Positions 11,266 through 23,415 of a stretch of 64,000 bases of DNA are shown here, one piece after another; position 1 is the stretch's first letter, and every line of letters begins with the position of its first letter. A program made the translations under genes and the position numbers. Under the pieces are notes generated by a model. The model did not search any database. It was not told the origin of the DNA and saw only the letters and a list, made by a program, of their open reading frames with translations. Origin of the DNA: Rhizomys pruinosus (lineage: Eukaryota; Chordata; Mammalia; Rodentia; Spalacidae); NCBI GenBank assembly GCA_009823505.1, contig VZQC01008065.1, positions 653,734 to 717,733 on the forward strand, written 5' to 3'.

Positions 11266-12180
11266 AGTATTTATATCTAATTCTTTGAATTCAATGCTCT
11301 ACTTTCAAAGGTTACAGACCCATTACTACTATTGAGTGAATAAGTAATTCTGTGTTAAAAAGAAAGAAAATTGTGAAAGGATAAAAGACGTGCTTAACTC
11401 TAAATAGTATAAGAAGACTCAAAAAGTAAGACATATATGGCATACATCAAAAGCCACTGGACACAATCCTGAGCCAGCTAAATCTAAGGTGAAGATAAAT
11501 CACTTGAAAGAGTAAAATATGAACAGCAATTATTGCTGTTATTTTGTGTCAGTGATGTCATTTCCATAATTTGCGAAGGTTATTTGCCTCTGTATGCATC
11601 ATTCTGAGGATTTGATTGGCATAATATAGAGAACAGGTAGATTCAGAGACAGAGTACAATCAATTTTTCTATTTGATTCCAAATAATGAACCTAGGACTG
11701 AGAAGAATAAGATATGATTCATGGGCTCTGAGGTTTGTAGGTTATTGGAATTCTTTTAAAATTACTAAAAAGAAAAAAAAAACCTATAGGGATAGAAGGA
11801 AAATATTTGGTCTCCTTTATGATTAAAACCAAGTCTGACATACCCTGAAACACACAGGGATAGATGTTGATAAGGGTCAAGTCTAGAAATATAAATCAAA
11901 GTCATTCTAGTGCCTTTGATATTGGAAATAATATGAACAGAAAAAAAAAAAATACCAAGAACAAGGCCACCATGTTTTATCCATCATAGGCCTTATTTCT
12001 TGTTAGCTAACAGGTAGTGCACTGGCATAGAAAAACACACAAGCAATTTCACTTGGGAAAATGATGTACTTACAAGCTTTCAATATGACAGAGATCAGGG
12101 TGACCAAACAGCACTTAGCAAAGAAGATGGATGAAGAAAGCAAGTCTTGAAAATTCAATTTACTTAGAGAAAAAGCAGAA
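11266..12180. other. AT-rich DNA, no feature seen
   Basis: Short A-runs (11771-11781, 11940-11952) only. No repeat or coding signal recognised. Confidence 0.5.
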
Positions 12181-12182
12181 TG

Positions 12183-12426
12183 TTTTTTTTTTTTTTAATT
12201 ATTTCGGTATGTGTATGAATGTACTGTCTGCGTGCAGGTGTGTGCACCCGTGTCGTGCAATGCCGCGGAGGTCAGAAGAGGGTCTCGGATTCTCCTGGAA
12301 CTGGAGTTCTCCTGGAATTGGAGTTTCAGACGGTTCTCAGCCGCCATGTGGGTGCTGGGGATCGAACCCGGGTCCTCTGTAAGAGCGGTCGGCGCTCTTA
12401 ACCGCTAGGCCATCTCTCCAGCCCCA
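12183..12426 (-). mobile_element. B2/B3-type SINE, young subfamily
   Basis: A full-length antisense copy with poly-A tail complement at 12183-12197 and head complement GGCCATCTCTCCAGCCCC near 12408-12426. It contains the doubled CTGGA(A/G)TT unit typical of the young group. A short repeat AGAATGTT on both sides is compatible with a TSD. Confidence 0.92.
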
Positions 12427-12429
12427 GAA

Positions 12430-15300
12430 TGTTGTGTTTTAAAGACTGTGTTTAGTTATCTGGAAAGTGGATATAGAGTCTGTAAAGGAAAGCGTCCTTT
12501 GTAAAACACTTTCTAGAAAAGACACTCTAATCTTGATAAGCTCTTGTAAGATAACCACATTATAATCCTTTTCAAAGGTATCATTTGTAGGCATCATCTT
12601 AATGTATCTTAGTATATTCTTTCATAATTTCACCAGAAATATTTTACACAGACATATTCCACTTGCAGCAATCTGAGAATAGAAAGCAGCAGCATATATG
12701 CTTTCTCATATTCCTGGAGAATAAAATACAATAATTATAGGAGTTACTATCTTTCTTGTTTGATATATAGAAATATTTAGCGTGAATGGCTAGGGATGAA
12801 TTAAGTTGTGACCACATGGTCTGCTAAAGACAAATGTAGATTATCTGCTTCTGCATTTAACATTTATCCTTTAGTTGTGAATTGACGTTTGACAGCGGAA
12901 AACTAAGAATACTGTTTGAATTTTGCTAAGAGTTTCAGACTTTATTTGAATTTACACAAATAACTACATTATTCTCAGTAGAAACAATTTAAATGCAAAC
13001 ACTGTAGAAGTAAATGTCTACTTATTTTTAAGAAATTAATTCAGTATTAAAAGGCGAGCCAAGCTGAACCTGAGAAATAAGCCTTAGGGAACACTTATAT
13101 TATAAATCTAGATATTTATATTCATTAAGCTAATTTTGTCATAGGAGCTAATCAGCTACAGGATCACTTTGCATTTTTAAAATTAAAGTCTAAAATTAAA
13201 AGACAAAGATTCTGCTTCCACATATTTTTCACACAAATATGGTTTACTTGATTAAACATTGTTATAACTATTCTGTAATGATCAATTCACTTAAGTGAAT
13301 AATAATGACCAAAACTTATTGAAGTTCTACTATGTTTAAGTATCATTCTAAATATTTTACATTGTTTAATTTTCTAGGTCTCCATGATCCTTTTGCAAAA
13401 CGGCTATTAGCTGCATCTTACACACTCTAACATAGTTATAGATATATTGAATAATTGAACAATTTAAATGATTTAACTGATGTCAATACAAAAATGCATT
13501 AAACACACATACATGCATGTCACATTTCACAGAATGTAATCACATGGTAAATATTCTTTTAACATTTTTCTTCAAATAAAGGAATATCATCAGCTTATAT
13601 AGCTACATTGGTAGAAGGTGACAATTTTAGTACAAACCCTGAAGTCATATGCAGTTCCTGAAGACTGAGCTGTAGAATTCTTACCACTGAACTATTTTAA
13701 CAAAGGCATTCTGTTGCACAGTGTTGTGTCGTGAAATATTTATCAACAACAAAAAACTTTCCCCAAACCCTTTACCCTATGTCAAATTACAGAATTCCTC
13801 AAAATAACTTATAGGGCTAGCTTTATAATTACCTGAGACAACTTAAACTCTTCAACTCTTAAAAAGTAGCAGCTTTTGCTCATATGAATGAATGTAGAAT
13901 ATGTTTTTGTTTTCACCTTAGCAAAATCTTGCTTCATTTTGAGAGCTGAGATATGTGCTAAATACTAGGGAGTCAATGGGAGAAAGGTATAAGCCTTGTA
14001 AGTACACAGACTACTGAAAATTTTTAACAGATAATTCTTATGATTATAGCTACTGTTGAAGCAAATATAATGACTGTAAAAGTACAAAAATAACAGGGTG
14101 AACCAATTACCTAACACCATTAGGGGTGACAGTGATCAAGAAAGTAGTTTCTGAGGTCAAAGAGAATTTACTAGCATAGTCATGAATTATGACCACCTAA
14201 CTAATACAAAACCATAAAATAATGTTTTAATAAAACATGAATATTTTTAAAAGTTCTTTTTGGAATGCAACATGAATATTTTCCTCAAAAGATATTTCAG
14301 GAAATTGTATGTTATGATTAAATCTTAACTTTAAAAGTATAAAACATCATCCTTATTAGTTTATTTTACTGTGCTCTTTCTTACAAAGCAATAAAATGAG
14401 TCATGCTTTTGTAAATGCAATTGTTTCTTCTTTTATTCTTTGAGATACATGGGAAAATATCTTTAGTTAATGTAAATATAAAAGCCTAAATTATCAGAAC
14501 TTTTATTCGCACCAGCATTGCAATAGTTAAAAATACAGTATCCATCCATTGACTTAACTACTTTTCCATTTAGTCACAAAAGCCACAAGTTATTGATTGC
14601 CTATTAGATAGCAAGTATATATGGTTATTATATTGTAATATATCATAATTTATTAAGATCATATATTATGTCATCTGGCATTTGTTGACATAAAGATGAA
14701 TAATTTTACACTGAGTCAAAGAGGGAAATGTGTGCATGTTTTGTGTTTTTTTCTTTATTCTTTTGATAAAATTTTCAGAATACAAAATCAGTAATGGAGA
14801 ACCCATGTGCAAATAATTAGGAGAAAATATAATATGTATCATAACTAGAGAAGTAATTACAAAATACTCTATAAATGAAGTGAGGGAGGGGAATGCAGGC
14901 CAAAAGCATGCAAAGCAGTTGGAATTTCGATTTAGTTTTCAAGTAGGAATTCATGTATATTGAATCTAGGTATCAGGAGAATTTAGGTGGAAATTTACAT
15001 GCAGGCATTTGGCTCAAACCCCCATTAAATACTGGATGTACATGAGCAAATCCCTCCTGTTATTTCTAGAAATTTCCAGGGGCTGAGGTTTTTCAGACAC
15101 TTCTGCCTCTAAGTACCTAGGACACAGGGTATTTACCTGACTTCATTACGTCTATCTGTTCAGGTTCCACTGAAAACAAACCATCAACTAAGATTAATTT
15201 AAATATTGACAGAATATAATGTACCTTTACAGTTTTTTTTTTTAATTTCATGAACTTAAGGTTGTTTTAATGGAATTCTATTGTGGCTATTTAAATGTGA
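12430..15300. other. AT-rich DNA, no feature seen
   Basis: Nearly 2.9 kb without a recognisable SINE, L1 or LTR core and without coding signal. It is the longest apparently unique stretch of the window. Confidence 0.55.
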
Positions 15301-15304
15301 ATAA

Positions 15305-15465
15305 CCCAGGACCTGATTATGACAGTAAAAGTGCCTGCTACAAAGCCTGAATGACCTGAGATCATCCCTGGACATGAAAGGATCCAAACTCCTTAAGTTG
15401 TACTTTGACCTCCACACATGTTCTCTGTCCCTCCCCCAAATAAATCAATAAATAAAATATTATAA
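15305..15465 (+). repeat. Old RSINE/B4-type SINE
   Basis: AAAGTGCCTGCTACAAAGCC, TGACCTGAGATCATCC and TTTGACCTCCACACATG, with an AAATAAAT tail, follow the order of the tRNA-derived B4/RSINE class. It is strongly diverged. Confidence 0.6.
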
Positions 15466-16425
15466 ACGTTTAAACATAAAGGAAGCCAATGAATTTAAGT
15501 GAAATTAGCTTATATTTGTCAAGTAAGTGTTTTTTTCTTTCTACTCTGTATGTTGATGTTATACGGTGGAATAAGAAACCTGAATTACACAATTAATTAA
15601 TGTCCAATATTTATTAGGAACTCCAAAGAACACAGATGTGGTTTCTGAGTCTTTGGTTAACATGGCTTTGATGACCTTAGATGTACTTTTTTCCCCTGAT
15701 GAGTATAATCATTCAACTTAATGTGCATGACAGAGCAAATCCTCATATAATACCTAATTTTGTAGGCCATCATCTAAGGTTTATATTCAGTAAGTCTGCC
15801 GTTTAAAGAGAAAAGAAGGTAATGGATCACTGTCCCTAGGGAATGACCAAAACAGAGTAATCCATCCATTTTTATCACCTTCTAAGTATAAATAATACAT
15901 AAATGAACCGAAATCAATTAAAATTATTTGGTCCGATGTAGTATTGAGTTTCTTTTGATGGAAGCTGGAATAATTTCTCTACTATAAACTCATGGCCCAT
16001 GCACTCTGAGTGACAGTATCTCAAGTAAATTCAGTTTAAGTTGGCCTACAAGGATTATAGGGCAAGTATCATATGAATCTTCTGGATGTAGAGAGAAGTG
16101 TTCCTAGCCTATTTCTACTGCATTACATTTTTTCTATCTTTGCATGCAGTAGGGTTTAATTCTGAACTTTCATGCTCTGATTTTTTTCTTATCCTATGTA
16201 TGATCAACTTGGATTTTGTAACAGAGATTTCAACATGAAATAGTTAATTTCTTTCTAAAATGATTTTGTTCTCCATCTTAAAACTTTGTTGGGAAAAAAG
16301 AATTAATTTTGTTTCATTAATAAAGCAATTTACCAGTTTTAATTTTTCATATTGCAGGGAATACAAATTTAATAAGTGTTTTTTTAATGATAGCATTGAT
16401 ATGAATCAAGACTCTTTTGAAATTT

Positions 16426-16664
16426 TTTTTTTTTATTATTTATCTTTGTATGTGTATGAATGTACTGTCTGCATGCAGGTCTGTGCACCCGTGTCGTGCA
16501 ATGCCGCGGAGGTCAGAAGAGGGTCTCGGATTCCCCTGGAACTGGAGTTCTCCTGGAATTGGAGTTTCAGACGGTTCTTGGCCGCCATGTGGGTGCTGGG
16601 GATCGAACCCGGGTCCTCTGCAAGAGCATCGGTGCTCTTAACTGCTAGGCCATCTCTCCAGTAC
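16426..16664 (-). mobile_element. B2/B3-type SINE, young subfamily
   Basis: An antisense full-length copy with doubled internal unit. A 16-bp TSD ATCAAGACTCTTTTGA lies at 16405-16420 and 16667-16682. The same insertion with the same TSD is present at 24080-24316, so the block was copied after the SINE inserted. Confidence 0.95.
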
Positions 16665-16970
16665 CCATCAAGACTCTTTTGATATTGAAGCTATTACCCC
16701 TGGCTGAAGTTAAACTGTGTTAAATAGTTTCAAGGAATCTTATTTGACTATCACAGTTGATCTAAAATCCAAATAGAAAAAGCCCATGTACATGAATCTA
16801 GCTTAAATGCTTCATTATTTTTAATTTTTAATTTTCTCAATATGTAAATGAACATTAAATCTGATATTTTTATTTATTATATTCATGTCAAATTTGTGTA
16901 AATTTATCAAGTACTTATACACACAACTGTTACTATGCACAATACAGTGTTTAAGAATTTTCCGAATTTT

Positions 16971-17190
16971 AGGGGCTGCAGAGATGGCTTACCAACTAAG
17001 AGTACGGGCTGCTTTTGCAGAACATTGGGATTCAGATCCCAGCACCCTCATGTTGGCTAACCACTGTCCATAACTCCAGTTCCAGGGTATCCAATGCCAT
17101 CTTCTGACTTCCTTAGGCATTGTGTGACATAGCAGCACTCACATACATGCTGAGAATAAACTCATACAGATAAAATAAAAATGATAAATT
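16971..17190 (+). mobile_element. Old B2/B3-type SINE, single-unit form
   Basis: GGGGCTGCAGAGATGGCTTA, then GATTCAGATCCCAGCACCC and a single AACTCCAGTTCCAGG unit, then an AAAATAAAAATG tail. It is more diverged than the neighbouring copy and lacks the doubled unit. Confidence 0.85.
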
Positions 17191-17194
17191 ATTT

Positions 17195-18130
17195 TAAAAT
17201 AATTTCTGAATTACAGTTATTTAATTTTGTACTGATATCTACAAAGACAATGTGAACAGATAAAACTTAAACATGCACAATGTATTTTAGAATTTGATAA
17301 CAGTAAGCTATGTGATCTGGCCCATTCATAAAATCATCTTCTGAGAATCTTGCAGCCACTGAGGATGTGATAAACATTGCTCACCAGCACCTTATGGGCA
17401 GGTGGTCAGATTGGGGCTGACAGGTCATCAGTTGGTGTAGTCCCATAAGGATGGCCCAGCTGAGGGTTCTGTACAATAGAATAAGAACTTCTAATTATAT
17501 GGCATTTAATTTAAAAGGAGAGTCATTTAGGAAATATATGTGTCATGTATAAAACATACACAACTGTGAACAATTCTCTCAAATATGAGCTTCAGTGGTA
17601 GAGAAATATTTGTAAGAACACAATTAGGAAAAAAAAAAAAACTATGACGTAGGGCTTTATATAGAACTCCGGCTAAATAAATGCATGTAAAATTAATACA
17701 CAGAGAATAAAAATAGAAAAGTGAGGGGAAAATGCAATATGATAATAAATTAAGGAATGGATGGAGTAGAGAGAAGACCTCCACACAGAGAGACTTGGGA
17801 ATTTGAGGGAGCAAAATGTCAAAACAAATATTCTAGCTATTAAAGTGTAGTTTACCTAGATGTGCTCCAATTATGATTTAGCATAACCTTACAGACAAGA
17901 AAGGCTTTGTTTTGGCTACGTAGTGATGAAATGCCACTGATAGATGTAAGCAGATTTACATTAAGTGATGGGCTTTGGGAAAACATCTGGGAATATAATA
18001 TGAAAAACCTAAAGTGTAAAGGAAAGAGAACTCTGAGGAGGAGGAAGGATCAGGGTTCAAGTGAGGAAAGTCAATCCCTAGAGTAGATAACAATGGGATC
18101 AACCATGAAATTGAAAAGAATTTAGAGTCT
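17195..18130. other. AT-rich DNA, no feature seen
   Basis: No recognisable repeat or coding signal. It is present again at about 24850-25760 in the second block. Confidence 0.5.
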
Positions 18131-18302
18131 ATCATTATTTTAATAAAATATTTTATTGGTGTTTTGCATGTTGTTTCATACATCATTTCTCAGCCCAATT
18201 TAGACACACTCCCTTTCCCATGCCCCACCTACCCCATTTCATGCATTCTGCTGTACATGTCATGTCTTGCATCTTTTTCTCAGTCTTTTTAAAGATTTTT
18301 CT

Positions 18303-18468
18303 CTTAGCTGGGTGTGGTGAGGCACTCCTTTCATTCTAGCACTTGGGAGGCAGAGGCAAGCAGATTTTTGTGAGTTCAAGGTCGGCCTGGTCTACATAGT
18401 GAGCTCAAGGACAGCGGAAGCTACAGGAAGATCCTGTCTCAAAAAGACAAAAAAAAAAAAAAAAAAGA
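18303..18468 (+). mobile_element. B1 SINE inserted in L1 3' UTR
   Basis: TAGCTGGGTGTGGTG, then CACTTGGGAGGCAGAGGC and CCTGTCTCAAAAAG with a long A tail. The TSD AAAGATTTTTCTCT occurs at about 18290-18303 and 18464-18478. Confidence 0.93.
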
Positions 18469-18576
18469 TTTTTCTCTGCAGAAGTTTATTGTTTGGCCAG
18501 AAGTTAACTGTTTCAGTCAGTCCTTTGATCCAGTCTTTTGTCATTGTTGTTCCCTCTCATCTGTATTGCTCCAAAG

Positions 18577-19062
18577 TATGCATATATATGTATATATGTA
18601 TATATACATAAATATGTATATATACATATATACATATATACATATATATGTATATATATGTATATATATGTATATGTATATACATATTTATGTATATATG
18701 TATATATATGTATATATGTATATATACATAAATATGTATATATACATATATACATATATGTATATATACATATATATATGTATATATACATATATATATG
18801 TATATATATATATGTATACATAAATATGTATATATACAAGTATATGTACATAAATATGTATATATACATATATATGTATATATACATAAATATGTATATA
18901 CATATTTATGTATAGATGTATATATACATTATGTATATATACATATATATGTATATATGCATATATATGTATATTTATGTATATATACATATATATATAC
19001 ATATATATGTATGTATGTATACATATATATATATATATATATACATATATATGTCACATATA
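18577..19062. repeat. (TATATACA)n-type AT microsatellite
   Basis: About 490 bp of alternating TATATACATA/TATATGTATA units. Self-complementary units can form hairpins. It lies where other L1 copies have a short CACACA/ATATGCATAT stretch (about 57410-57440), so it probably expanded from the L1 3' UTR. Tyr/Ile-rich ORFs through it are spurious. Confidence 0.95.
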
Positions 19063-20391
19063 TACCAAAATGATGACCTTTGAAAATAAACTGTATGCTA
19101 ATTCCCAAATATGTTTAGGAGCTCACATTTTTCCCTTCAATTTTATATTACTCTAATATATGACTACATACCCTCCATACATTTACTACAATTACAAAGT
19201 CTGAAAATAAATGGTCAGTCAATTCTACAGCCCATTAAGGAATTCACATTATAACAACATAGTTGCTTTCAAATAAAAAGAAATATAACATTAACATTTC
19301 TCAGTTTGCCTTTCAACTAAGAAATTTGGTGCTAGAATCCACAATGAGGGGATACTGTTAGTCGTTTATTGTTCTGGAACTGTATTTCTTCACTTAGAAT
19401 AATCATTTCAACTTCCATCCATTTACCTGTAATGTTAATGATATCATCTTTCCTTACCACTTCATAGAATTCCATTGTGTAGATGTACCATATTTTCTCT
19501 ATCCACTTGTCAGTTGAAGGACACTTGGGTGGCTTCCAGCTCTTTGCTATTGTGGAGAGAGCTGCAATAAACATATATGTGCATGTATCTTTGTGGTAGG
19601 ATGAGTCTTGTGTGTATGTACCCAGGAATGGTATGACTGGATCAGGTGGTAGGCTCACTGACCTCTTGCCATGTACAAAAATCAACTCCAATGGATCAAA
19701 GACCTCAATTTAAAACCTAGAACTCTGAAAATGATAGAAGAAAAAGTTGGTAGTAATCTATAAGACAGAGGCATAGGACAAGACTTTCTAAATCAGACAG
19801 CATCTATGCAAACAGTAAGGTCAACAATTGACAAATGGGACCTTATTAAACTCAAGAGAGTTTAATAAGAGCTTCTGTACAGCTAAAGAAACAATCAATG
19901 AAGTGAAGAGAAAACCCAGAGAGTGGGAGAAAACCTTCACCAGTGATACATCTGACAGAGCATTAACATCTAAAGTGTATAAACTACTCAAAAACAAAGG
20001 AGGAAGATAACAAATGACCTACTCAAAAGATGGAGTAAAGAGCTGAACAGTGACTTCACAAATGAAGAAGTAAAGATAGATGAGAAACATCTTAAAAAGT
20101 ATTCAACATAGGTAATAATTAAGGAAATGCAAATTAAAGTAAGATTTCATTTTACTCCAGTAAGACTAGCTGTCATCCAGAAAACAAAGGATATCAAATT
20201 ATGGAGAGGCTGTAGGGAAAGGGGCACACTGCTTTCCACTGCTGGTGGGAATCCAGACTTGTGCATCCCCTATGGAAAGCAGAGAGGCGGACTCTCAAGA
20301 ATTTAACATTTTATACACAAGGTAGGTAAATATTTTCACAGAATGGGGAAGTATTTAAACTTGTGCATTATAAACTGAAGATATGTAAACT

Positions 20392-20486
20392 CTGCTCACA
20401 TCTGAGACCCTAGCACTAGAGAGCTTGGAGTAAGAGTATTGTTCAGAATTTGAGGTCAACCTGGCTTACATAGTGAGTATCAGGGT
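20392..20486 (+). repeat. Possible B1 remnant
   Basis: AGACCCTAGCACTAGAGAGC, then GTTCAGAATTTGAGGTCAAC and CTGGCTTACATAGTGAGTAT loosely follow the B1 core order. Heavily decayed. Confidence 0.45.
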
Positions 20487-20489
20487 TAT

Positions 20490-21114
20490 TGTGCTGGGAT
20501 CCTGGGTTGAGGGAACCTCAATTTTGGAATTTCCTCAATTGGAATGGCCTGTGGCCACATCTGTGAGACAATTGTTTGTTAGCTGAGTGATGTGTGAGGA
20601 CCCAGGCAGGTTATCGTGCATTGTATAAGAAAGCAGGCTGGAGAGATAGCCTAGAGGTTAAGAGCATTGACTGCTCTTGCAGAGGACCGGGGTTCAATCC
20701 CCAGCACCCACATGGTGGCTAAGAACCGTCTGTAACTCCAATTCCAGGAGAACTCCAGTTTCAGGGGAATCTGAGACCCTCTTCTGACCTCCGCGGCATT
20801 GCACGACACGGGTGCACAAACTTACATGCAGACAGTACAGTCATACACATACAAAAATAAATAAAATTTAAAAAATTAAAAAAAAAAAGAAAGCAGGCTG
20901 AGCAAGGGCTAGGAGAGCAAGCCAGTAAACAGTGTTACTCCACAGCCTATGCTTCAGCTCCTTCTTCCAGGTTCCTGCCCTGAGTTCCTACCTTGGGCTC
21001 AATGAACTGTGACCTGGGAGATATATGGGAGATGTAAGAAAAATTAACCCTTTCCTCACCAAGTTGGTATTAATCAGAGTGTTTGGTCAAAGCAATGGAG
21101 AAGCAAATTAGAAA
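20490..21114 (+). mobile_element. LTR-like element (family A) split by a SINE
   Basis: The left part 20490-20640 and right part 20888-21114 together match the LTR at 118-525: TGTGCTGGGATCCTGGGTTG, GCCTGTGGCCACATCTGTG, AGCAAGCCAGTAAACAG and TTAACCCTTTCC. It is more diverged than the copies at the window start, and its AATAAACCC has changed to AATTAACCC, so the poly-A signal is lost. Confidence 0.8.
20637..20887 (+). mobile_element. Nested B2/B3-type SINE, young subfamily
   Basis: A complete plus-strand SINE interrupting the family A LTR. The host sequence AGAAAGCAGGCTG is duplicated at 20628-20640 and 20888-20900. It contains the doubled internal unit and a CATACACATACAAAAATAAA tail. The nesting gives relative age: LTR element first, SINE later. 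Confidence 0.95.
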
Positions 21115-21453
21115 AGACATCTTCTCTCAAATATGTATTTAAGTACGCTATAGAGCTATCGACTTAAAATAACTAAAATTAAAATTAATAAAAATCACAT
21201 ATACATGCACTATTCACACATATCACATGGAATTAGAAAATAGCAGATATTTTATTAGTAGTTTGAATTAATTTTTCAAAATCACAATTATACTTATATT
21301 CATAATATTCAACATAAGTATTAGCATTTGATGAACAATATTTAAAGTAGTAGTGGTAAAATCGATTTGACCACAATGTAGCAACACACATGGAATGCAT
21401 GGCAGCATTTCAAAGGTAAAAATGTAACCATTGTTAACACTATATTCCTTGAC

Positions 21454-21457
<4 letters not shown>

Positions 21458-21486
<29 letters not shown>
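21458..21486. repeat. (AT)n microsatellite
   Basis: A pure TA run, repeated with changes at 29024-29054 in the second block. Confidence 0.95.
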
Positions 21487-21489
<3 letters not shown>

Positions 21490-22163
21490 ATAATTACATT
21501 ATAGAATTCTTAAAAGTGAACAGTACTTCATGCATACACTCATAAATAAGGTTCTAATAAATACATTTGGCGATGACACTTTGTAAAGGTTGTGCTAAGC
21601 AAAGGCACATGCATTGTAATAATACAGACAGATCTTGATATGCTGTTTAACAATGTCACACACACATTTATGCACACATTCCTTTAACAGATTTTTATAA
21701 GAAACACCTTTAGAAACATTTAAAACATGCAGCTCTGATTAATTGTGCTGCCAAGGCACCTTTGGTTTTAAAACTATGATCTTATTGAAATACTTTAACA
21801 AGTGATGGAAAACAGAATTATATATATAAAGAACTGACAATAGCAAAGGTACTTAGGCTGTTTCATTGGAGGGGAGGGGATTGCAGGGGAAGCAAAGTGC
21901 CACTGTCCAAGTACCAGAGTATGAATGAATCAGGGTTTTTTTTAAAGTGGTCTCTGGTCAGAAGGACAGTTACATAGCACAGGAGAAAAAAAAAATCTGT
22001 TAGTGAACCCGTAAGGGCCAAAAAAATCAGGTCTTCAGACGTCTGGAAACAAGAAAAAATTGGAAAAGAAAATTTTTAGTTTTAATATCTGTGGAAAAAT
22101 AATTTGGACAGAGAAGAAATAAAACCTTCAGATAAACAGTGTAGAAACCTAGGAACCCGGGTT

Positions 22164-23414
22164 CCCCCCCCCCTCCCCCCGCCCCTTGGAGCAATCTCGG
22201 GTACGCAGTAGCTGATACCAAGTGTCAGAGCTACGAAGAGCCACCAGCAAATGGCCAAGGTACTGCCTCCTCTCCTTTTCCTACCCTACTCTACTACCGT
22301 GTGACTGTGCATGAAAATTAAGAGTGTGTGTTATGGTTCCACAACTCTTGGGCTACGGAATCTGATCTGGCCCTAATCCGCGGTTCCGCCGAAGTTGTTT
22401 AACCTCACCGGGCACTCATCACACCCGTGATGACCGAGCACAGGGTTTATACATGTGGCCCTTATGGTAAGACTTCTTAAGTAACCTCGCGGGCGGCCGG
22501 CTGAACGGGCACCTGAGTGAGGGGAGATTCTTATCTCCCACCCCTACCTTCTGTGTAAACCTGAGTGTGTTCTGCCCCCCAGCTGCCCCCTCTGCCCAGC
22601 TGCCCCCTCTGCCCCGACACTTCCTGTTCTAACTACTGTTCCATCTGCCTTCTCTCCGATCCTCTTTTCCCATTCTTTTTAGTCTCCCTGTTATAGCTGT
22701 TTCCGTTTTGGATCCCTGAGTTCTGGCTAAATCAGGATCCCCTCTGATTTTCCCTGTCCAGTTTGCTGTCTATTACCAGGACGCTGGGGATAGACTCTGG
22801 ACCCGAATTCTGGCCTCCTCTATGATTTTCGGGACACTGACTTAACAGACGTGCAGGCCCCGATTTCAGAGACTCCCACACTGGTCTCACACATACCTGG
22901 GGTCTCTGAGCGCCCACTTAGAACTAAGGTGGATGTGCCTTAGGTCTTGCCTGGGTGCTGTGACTAAAAGAATCTATTTTCCTTCTCAGACCGTCTTTCT
23001 CTCTCTCTCTATCTCTCTCTCGTCTCTCTCTCTCTTCTCTCTCTCCCCTCTCTTCGCCCCTCTTCCTCTCCCTGACTACCTAATATGGGAGCTCACATCT
23101 AAAACAGAGGCCCAGGCCTCACAACCCTTGGAGTGTCTCCTACACTCTTTAAGACAACTAACCTCTCCAAGGAAACAACGCTAAGGTCCTTGAGGGACTC
23201 TGTCTACTATCTGGCCAGGATACCTAAATTAGACTAACAATATGTCTGGCCTGAAGACAGGTACCTTAATCTCCAAATTTCATCAGCTTTGATAGACTTC
23301 TGCCAGCGCTCTGGTAAATGTTCAGAATGCTTGTTTGTACAGCATTGTGCCCATTCCCTCTCTCTATCCACTTAACACTCATGTCCCTCTCTATTCCTAA
23401 GACTCCTGTCCCCC
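22164..23414 (+). mobile_element. ERV leader and broken gag-like start, inverted partner of 31697-32890
   Basis: The segment begins in a C-run followed by GCCCCTTGGAGCAA and matches, as an inverted repeat, the minus strand from about 32890 to 31697. Shared blocks include AATCCGCGGTTCCGCCGAAG, GAGGGGAGATTCTTATCTCC, TTTGCTGTCTATTACCAGGA and a CT-rich tract (23000-23060). An ATG corresponding to the gag-like start at 32006 is present near 23085, but the frame is soon broken by stops. There is no LTR or primer site here. It ends exactly at the single N. It could be a second ERV copy or an assembly join. Confidence 0.75.
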
Positions 23415-23415
23415 N
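23415..23415. other. Single N, probable contig or patch join
   Basis: One isolated N separates the ERV leader from the second copy of the 6.3 kb block. A lone N exactly at a duplication edge fits a scaffold or gap-fill join. Confidence 0.85.

Larger units (their letters stand above)
18137..20310 (-). mobile_element. 5'-inverted (twin-primed) L1, carrying B1 and AT microsatellite
   Basis: From 18137 to about 19658 the minus strand reads as the L1 3' UTR and the end of ORF2. The 3' terminus TTTTATTGGTGTTTTGCATG corresponds to the complement of GCACAAAACTTCAATAAAA at 57670. From about 19660 to 20310 the plus strand reads as ORF2 sequence lying just upstream in L1 (ATCAACTCCAATGGATCAAA onward). 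The two parts are adjacent in L1 coordinates but point in opposite directions, which is the twin-priming structure. A B1 (18303-18468) and an expanded TATACA tract (18577-19062) lie in the 3' UTR. All ORFs are broken. Confidence 0.8.
15747..22164 (+). repeat. Direct-repeat block, copy 1 (clean)
   Basis: This 6.4 kb block recurs in the same order and orientation at 23416-29721, including unique DNA, SINEs, an L1 with its microsatellite, and an LTR element with nested SINE. This copy has normal sequence quality. The match starts at ATAATACCTAATTTTG and ends at GGTTC, after which copy 1 enters a C-run and ERV leader sequence while copy 2 enters CATTAATCAGG. Confidence 0.97.

Noticed and set aside
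16260..16682. A 140-codon ORF containing the recurring peptide CTVCMQVCAPVSCNAAEV, also seen at 12211, 30757, 45716 and elsewhere
   Set aside because: The same peptide appears wherever the B2/B3-type SINE is antisense and is simply its translation. Frames differ and end at SINE edges.
18513..19156. Tyr/Ile-rich ORFs of 70-125 codons on both strands
   Set aside because: They are translations of the TATATACA microsatellite, open in most frames because the unit rarely gives stops.
22300..22560. CpG-containing stretch considered as a host promoter
   Set aside because: It is part of the ERV leader, repeated at 32500-32700, with no first-exon or splice pattern.
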